Shown here in pieces: positions 33,902-38,312 of a stretch of 38,312 nucleotides of DNA; the first letter of the stretch is position 1, and every line of letters starts with the position of its first letter. The notes beneath the pieces were generated by a model. That model made no database searches, was not told the DNA's origin, and was given only the letters and a program-made list of their open reading frames with translations. A program made the translations under genes and the position numbers. The stretch lies in the NCBI GenBank assembly GCA_964428355.1, contig CAYRYU010000067.1:1-38312 (forward strand), read 5' to 3'. This DNA comes from CAYRYU01 sp964428355 (GTDB lineage: Bacteria > Muiribacteriota > Ozemobacteria > Ozemobacterales > Ozemobacteraceae).

Positions 33902-35008
33902 ATGCTGAAAGTATTCAGGATCGAGGACAAACGCGAGCGTGAAGCCGCAGGGTCAGGCGATCTGCTCAGGCTTCTTCCCGTGAAGCGCTGCAGGCAGAAT
34001 GAGGTGGACCCCAGGGCTCTTTCGCAGACCGGCAGATCAGAGAGGTCTGAGAGGTCCGAGGGGATTCCCCTGACCGATCCGAACTCGGTTTTCGTCGCCA
34101 AGGACATCCTGCAGGGCCTGGTCGACGGGATCGCCTCCTACAACATCATCCACTTTTCGGGGCCGACCGGAACCGCGAAGAGCAGCTGTCTCGAGGCTCT
34201 CTTCCTGGTTCCGAAGAATTTTTTAGGTGTGTTGGATACCATTCCGTTCCCGCACGAGTCGAAACCGGTGAAGATGTTTCCGGTCGAGATGGCGGCCTTC
34301 GAGTCCACCGCGGATACATATTCCCGGCGCTCGATCGTGGAGGGGACCACGATGGATGAGGATTCCGTCCTGGTGAAGGCGATGACCGACGCCGCCCTTG
34401 CCTCGGACCGGTTCTACCCCGTGGTCTGGATCCGTGAAATGGGCCGGTGCAACCACGGAAGCATCCAGGGGGGGCTGCTCAACCTGATCTACAAAGGGAT
34501 CGTCATCCTGAACGACGGCAGGGAAATCGACACCAGCCGGATGGCTTTCATCTTCGACAGCAACTACAGCGCCGAAAAAGATGGCTCGTACAATCTAGTG
34601 CGACTTGATACGGCACTCAACCGCCGGGCGCAGATCCAGCTCAAGATGGAGTATCCCTCCCTGGAACAGGAGCTCGCGATTCTCGAGTTCATCTGCCGCG
34701 ATTACGGCTGGACGGTTCCCTCCGGTCTTCTGGAAAAGATCGTGAAGATGGGTGAGATGGTCCGGAAATCGAAACTCGAGGGGAATCTCCAGAGCCTCGT
34801 CACTCCGACGATCTACGGGTATCTTTCGATGGTCCAGCGGGTAATCCACCTTCCCCACCTTGGCTGGCCACGGTGCGCGCAGATGACCCTGCTCGGGAAT
34901 CCGCAGACCGACGACCTTCCCCAGGTCGCCACAGTCCTTCAGCAGGTTTTCGGGGTCAAGGCCGGGAACAAGGAAACGGGTGATGTCACCCAGGAAAACA
35001 TGTTCTGA
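33902..35008 (+). CDS. MoxR-type AAA+ ATPase of cassette 2
   Basis: The 368-residue product starts at ATG 33902 after AAAGGAG, 31 bases past the Clp-like stop. Walker A is GPTGTAKSS (K93, S94). The Walker B region VVWIREMGRCNHGSIQGGLLNLIYKG again has Arg178-Glu179 in place of Asp-Glu. FIFDSNYSAEK is sensor 1, and LNRRAQIQL and PTIYGYLSMVQRVIHLP match the paralogue at 27091. Compared with that paralogue there is an insertion of about 28 residues before Walker A, part of which (GRSERSERSEG) is encoded by a 9-bp tandem repeat. It is followed by the VWA gene 30 bases downstream. Function by analogy is an ATP-driven conformational engine for the VWA protein; the client is unknown. Confidence 0.88.
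   Translation: MLKVFRIEDKREREAAGSGDLLRLLPVKRCRQNEVDPRALSQTGRSERSERSEGIPLTDPNSVFVAKDILQGLVDGIASYNIIHFSGPTGTAKSSCLEALFLVPKNFLGVLDTIPFPHESKPVKMFPVEMAAFESTADTYSRRSIVEGTTMDEDSVLVKAMTDAALASDRFYPVVWIREMGRCNHGSIQGGLLNLIYKGIVILNDGREIDTSRMAFIFDSNYSAEKDGSYNLVRLDTALNRRAQIQLKMEYPSLEQELAILEFICRDYGWTVPSGLLEKIVKMGEMVRKSKLEGNLQSLVTPTIYGYLSMVQRVIHLPHLGWPRCAQMTLLGNPQTDDLPQVATVLQQVFGVKAGNKETGDVTQENMF
34037..34063. repeat. Three 9-bp tandem units inside the second ATPase gene
   Basis: TCAGAGAGG, TCTGAGAGG and TCCGAGGGG follow each other in frame and encode SER/SER/SEG. They lie in the stretch that is absent from the paralogous ATPase, so the repeat is a recent insertion or expansion in a probably flexible loop before the nucleotide-binding core. 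Confidence 0.7.
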
Positions 35009-35038
35009 AACTTTTCCGTTTCGAGAAAGGAGGTCACG

Positions 35039-37258
35039 ATGTCGAAGCGATCAAACAGGGGGCTTCGGAAGGGGTCAGGGGGAAACCCGACGTCCTCCTC
35101 CTTCGGATGGGGATACTCGCGGAAGAGCCGGACGGACTGGAAGGGTGTCGGGATCGGTGACGCTTTCAAGAAGAATCTTGACTACTGCCAGAGGATTCCA
35201 GCCCAGAGGTTGTTCTACCGGATGATTGCCAAAGCCCAGGCCCTGGCTGCAGCCGAAGCGGGCGTCGACATCGCTGGGAAGAAGGATCTTCCGGTGAAGG
35301 CCCAGCTCTCCCCGTGCTACACGACAAGCTTCCCCGCAAACCTGTCCGTCTGGGCCGCGGTCGGGGAAACCGCCTTCCTTACCTACTCCCATTTCGCGGA
35401 GAAATCCCTCCTTCAGGCAAGAATGAAGGACTGGCTGAAGAACCCCGCCGGAGCCGACCGGATACCGGCAGTCGATTCCCACGCGTGCCAGGTGGTTGCC
35501 CTGACGGCGGTCAAGGCGGTCGAGGCGCGGTTCGTGATGGACGACCTGGCCAGGGTAAAGGGGCTCGAGTCGGTGGAGACTTTCCGGCTGTTTCTCGCAT
35601 CGCATTACGGGGATTTGTCGAGCCTGCAGGAGATGATCCGGGTGGTCATACTGTTCGGGGATGTCCTTCCCGACTGGCGGCGGGAGGTGCCCTCGAGGGC
35701 TGCGCCATCCGGGCTTTTCGGCCACATTCGCCCCCTCGTGGGGCTCGAATCCCTGCACCGGATTTCCCGGGCGATTCTCGAGGTGCTGGAGGAGCGATCC
35801 CGGCCATTCTTTCAGGCGCTTGGCCGCCCGAACGGCATGGTCCCAACTTCCGAACGGCTGGAGACGGGGGAGAGATGGGTTCGCGAAATCTTCAAAGGGC
35901 TCCTTCCGTTTCTTCCTCTTCCCGCGCCTCCAGCTGCGGCAAAACCTCCCGCTTCTGCCGCCCCTTCGGCGGGTTTCCGGAAGCCTTCCGAGGACCTGGA
36001 ACTCATTTCAGCACTCGAGCAGCTCGAGGACATCTTCGACGGTGAGTCCGATGGCCCGAGGCCGCCCACCATCGAGGTGACCGACGATCCGGCGAAGGTC
36101 TTCGCGGCGACGGCAGATCTTGGATTCGGACTCGGCTCGGGCAATCCCTCCCAGCTGAAGGGCGAGATCGCGGAGTCACCGGCGAAAGCTTTGCTCAAGA
36201 AGATCTGCCAGACGATCCAGAAAGCCGTCGGCCAGGCGGAAAAGCACGAAGACATGCGCGCGGATCTGGTCGAGCAGTCGATCCGGGCCAATCCCTTCGA
36301 AAAGGGGGCTATCGAGGGAACCCCCACCGAAGGGAGCGAGATTTCCGTCACCCTTGGGGGGGAGACGATGACGGGGCAGGTGTTCGACCGCCCCCTCCCG
36401 CTTTCGGAAGACCTTCCCGCCCTCGATTCGCTCAAGAGGCAAGCCGCGCCCGTCATTGAGGTCCTGAGACGGAACCTCTATCCCAACCTCGACCAGGTTT
36501 TCGACCCGATCCGGTTCCAGGTCGGGGGGCGGATCGACCCGTCGCGGCTCCATTCCTTCCAGATTTCGCCCGCGATCTACCAGAGATTCCAGGTTTTCGA
36601 CGAACCGGATCCGAGGGGAAGCCCGCTTCTGCTTCTGACCTGCGATGCAAGCGGAAGCCTTTCGGCAGATCAGATGTGCGCTCTGAAACTGCTCTCCGCA
36701 AGCTGGCTCGATGCCACGACCCGTTCGGACATCAGGATCCTTGCGGGAACCTACACGAGCGATCACGTCCGGCCCGGTGTCTGCGGCCCCGTTGTATCCT
36801 GGATCTTCCACCCCCGGAAGACTCCGTGTCTCGGAAAACAGGATGCGATCAGGGCTGTCGTGACACTTCCGGACAACGGCGGGACGGGTGGCCAGAGCGA
36901 CGTGATAAGCCTTTCGTTCATGCTGAACGAGGCCCGTGCCCTGGCAAGGGGCGGGATGGTCTACCTGGTGATGCTGACCGACTGCTGCTGGAACAAGTCC
37001 TTCTCGTCCCGCCTTTCGGGAGTCGAGGAGATGCAGGGCTTCTTCCAGGACCAGATCGACGAGTTCGGGTGCAAACTGAACATCACCCTGTGTGCTCTCG
37101 GAGCCAAAGAGGAAAAGGACACGGGGCTGGCGGGTCTTGCCGACAAGATAATCCTGCTCAAACCCGAGGAGCTTCGGAATCCCCTCGAGGTCTCACGGAA
37201 GATTTCCGAGTATGTCGCATCCTGTTTCAGGGAGCGCCGCGCTTTCAAAGGGCGGTAA
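35039..37258 (+). CDS. VWA-domain partner protein of cassette 2 (CobT/NorD-like)
   Basis: The 739-residue product starts at ATG 35039 after AAGGAGGT. The N-terminal helical half parallels the cassette-1 protein (SFPANLSVWAAVGETAFL against SYPSALAVSATIGLNAFI; TFRLFLAS against AYRLFSAS). A Pro/Ala-rich linker lies near residues 295-325. The C-terminal VWA domain has MIDAS DASGSL (D536, S538, S540), a Thr in NGGTGGQSD and the second Asp in VMLTDCCW. The pre-VWA motif GGRIDPSRLHSFQIS is the CobT/NorD-type signature, and the region between (RPLPLSEDLPALDSLKRQAAPVIEVLRRNLYPN) also fits such proteins. It is cytosolic by lack of signals, and pairs with the ATPase encoded 30 bp upstream. Cys residues near the metal-ion site (LTCDASGS, LTDCCW) are unusual. 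Confidence 0.88.
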   Translation: MSKRSNRGLRKGSGGNPTSSSFGWGYSRKSRTDWKGVGIGDAFKKNLDYCQRIPAQRLFYRMIAKAQALAAAEAGVDIAGKKDLPVKAQLSPCYTTSFPANLSVWAAVGETAFLTYSHFAEKSLLQARMKDWLKNPAGADRIPAVDSHACQVVALTAVKAVEARFVMDDLARVKGLESVETFRLFLASHYGDLSSLQEMIRVVILFGDVLPDWRREVPSRAAPSGLFGHIRPLVGLESLHRISRAILEVLEERSRPFFQALGRPNGMVPTSERLETGERWVREIFKGLLPFLPLPAPPAAAKPPASAAPSAGFRKPSEDLELISALEQLEDIFDGESDGPRPPTIEVTDDPAKVFAATADLGFGLGSGNPSQLKGEIAESPAKALLKKICQTIQKAVGQAEKHEDMRADLVEQSIRANPFEKGAIEGTPTEGSEISVTLGGETMTGQVFDRPLPLSEDLPALDSLKRQAAPVIEVLRRNLYPNLDQVFDPIRFQVGGRIDPSRLHSFQISPAIYQRFQVFDEPDPRGSPLLLLTCDASGSLSADQMCALKLLSASWLDATTRSDIRILAGTYTSDHVRPGVCGPVVSWIFHPRKTPCLGKQDAIRAVVTLPDNGGTGGQSDVISLSFMLNEARALARGGMVYLVMLTDCCWNKSFSSRLSGVEEMQGFFQDQIDEFGCKLNITLCALGAKEEKDTGLAGLADKIILLKPEELRNPLEVSRKISEYVASCFRERRAFKGR

Positions 37259-37281
37259 GAAAGCAGATCGGAGGCTGAAAC

Positions 37282-38312
37282 ATGTCATGGTACCGGAGTT
37301 GGGACGATGACGATGATTTGGGGTCGTTTCGGAGCGGTAATCCCGACGGAAGCTTTGGGGGGGGGTGCTCCGGGGAATGGTGGTCGCGAGGGTGGGGACG
37401 CTGGGATGAAGCGGCAAGGGAAGCCGTGAAACCCCTTCTGAAGCACCTGACAAGATACGATGCCGCCCGGTGCGGGTTCGAGAGGGGAGGGGGGCGCCTG
37501 ACCGCACTCGCAGGGATTTCCGCTCTTCTGGAGGCGGAGATCGATTTTGGAGACCGGAAGGGGGCGCTGGCCGACCCTGCCAAACTCAAACACATCCTTG
37601 GGGATCTCCCCGGCAGCACCCGGATCCATCTCCAGGTGCGTCGAAGCAACGGGGGATTTCCATTGTACTATCTCTGCCGGAAAGCTACGAGTTGGGACAC
37701 GATGTACAGCCTTATCGTGGAGGATTTCTTCATTTCGCACGGTTTTCCCATGCCCGATGAGCGGTTCTGTTGCCTGATGTCCCAGGGGTCGGAGCGGAAC
37801 TACCTGAGGCTGGGCCCGATGAGGAAACCTCTTCAAACGGTTTTCCCGGGGCGGGAAACGGACCACCAGTGGCTCGACCGTCAGTTGTACAAGGCCGGGA
37901 GAACCGTTTTCCAGAGCGCATGGCACGAGGACCAGAAGGCGGGGGTTCTCGTGGGGAGGTTCTTCGGGATCCCCGCCCTCCGGCCGGCAATCGAACTTCT
38001 CTACTTCGCCCTGAGCGCGGACCTCTGTTCCATCCGGCCGCAGGTGGACGAGGAGTCCATCGAGTTCTTCATGCGTGTTTTCCCCCACGACCCGATCCGC
38101 CGTTTCCTCCAGCTGGTCCCGAAGTTGAGCGGAACCGAGACGGACGGACTTCCCCAGAAGATTCTTCCGTTGTACTCGCGTTTGAGCCGTGAGTTCGGCC
38201 AGTTCCTTCGGATTCCCGTCAGATGGGGCAGGGCGCAGCAGACGATCCCGCTCTACAAGCTGATCTTCGGGAATTTCAACGGCCGCCTCGCCGAGATCGG
38301 GAACCGTCTCAA
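37282..38312 (+). CDS. Unknown third protein of cassette 2, runs off the window
   Basis: The start is ATG 37282 after CGGAGG, 23 bases past the VWA stop. The frame is open to the last base, giving 343 residues, nearly the full length of its paralogue (356). Shared motifs are LIVEDFF, PDERF, LRLGPMRK, SAWHEDQ, ELLYFALSADL and GQFLRIPVRWG, in the same order. The N-terminus differs: it is rich in Asp, Gly and Trp (SWYRSWDDDDDLGSFRSG, then EWWSRGWGRWDEA). No known domain is recognised and no membrane helix is seen. Its presence after both AAA/VWA pairs marks it as an integral part of the cassette. Confidence 0.82.
   Translation, partial: MSWYRSWDDDDDLGSFRSGNPDGSFGGGCSGEWWSRGWGRWDEAAREAVKPLLKHLTRYDAARCGFERGGGRLTALAGISALLEAEIDFGDRKGALADPAKLKHILGDLPGSTRIHLQVRRSNGGFPLYYLCRKATSWDTMYSLIVEDFFISHGFPMPDERFCCLMSQGSERNYLRLGPMRKPLQTVFPGRETDHQWLDRQLYKAGRTVFQSAWHEDQKAGVLVGRFFGIPALRPAIELLYFALSADLCSIRPQVDEESIEFFMRVFPHDPIRRFLQLVPKLSGTETDGLPQKILPLYSRLSREFGQFLRIPVRWGRAQQTIPLYKLIFGNFNGRLAEIGNRL

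Noticed and set aside
27091..37258. Cobaltochelatase CobS/CobT or magnesium chelatase operon
   Set aside because: The AAA and VWA parts resemble those partners, but the large CobN/ChlH subunit and any cobalamin or chlorophyll gene are absent, the Walker B motif is altered, and there are extra Clp-like and unknown proteins.

Overview
The window is 38.3 kb of GC-rich bacterial DNA. It looks like a metagenome-assembled scaffold, because it contains two runs of exactly 100 N (21352-21451 and 31719-31818). Many genes have overlapping or closely spaced ends, Shine-Dalgarno sites are purine-rich and there are two pseudopilin gene sets, so it is a diderm-type bacterium with a type IV pilus or type II secretion lineage. 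The pilin-like sequence CYANMRVLLGAVEMYN and the abundance of Ser/Thr kinase fusions remind me of Candidatus Riflebacteria and similar deep lineages. That is a recollection of sequence style and is not proven. I see no rRNA, tRNA or CRISPR array.

Region 1 (1-6333) holds the tail of a hydrolase-like gene, a REP-like palindrome, an HD-domain phosphohydrolase on the minus strand, and a 1,828-residue cytosolic Ser/Thr kinase with a coiled-coil N-terminus and about 17 WD40 blades. Region 2 (6423-17264) carries two sets of pseudopilin genes. The first is GspJ-, GspI- and PilX/GspK-like, followed by a large secreted protein. The second is GspH-, GspJ- and PilX-like, followed by a 1,349-residue protein with a prepilin N-terminus on a beta-propeller plus Kelch ectodomain. 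A small secreted DUF3060 protein lies on the opposite strand between them.

Region 3 (17308-21793, minus strand) has a Ser/Thr kinase whose C-terminus is a transmembrane helix plus a pilin-like globular domain, and an upstream paralogue with the same tail but no kinase domain. The N run inside the paralogue is an assembly artefact: its two flanks are the same 55 bases, and collapsing them restores one clean reading frame. Region 4 (21953-25983) has an exported S9-family peptidase with a tandem 39-bp insertion, a DHH-family phosphoesterase and a small membrane protein. Region 5 (25984-27003) is a decayed IS4-family element with recognisable inverted ends. It is inserted into a REP-like palindrome and flanked by an 11-bp target duplication.

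Region 6 (27091 to the end) is the most interesting part. It is a compact same-strand array in the order AAA+ ATPase, VWA protein, unknown protein, ClpA/B-like ATPase, AAA+ ATPase, VWA protein, unknown protein. The two AAA/VWA/unknown triplets are diverged paralogues, so a whole cassette was duplicated around (or acquired) a Clp-like remodeller. All three ATPases keep Walker A and the catalytic Glu of Walker B but have lost the preceding Asp. The pre-VWA motif resembles CobT/NorD proteins, so the closest known logic is an AAA+/VWA metal-centre or complex-remodelling machine such as CobS/CobT, NorQ/NorD or RavA/ViaA. No chelatase or oxidoreductase target is present, and the third protein family is one I do not recognise. 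A long hairpin that would cover the ribosome binding site precedes the first gene.
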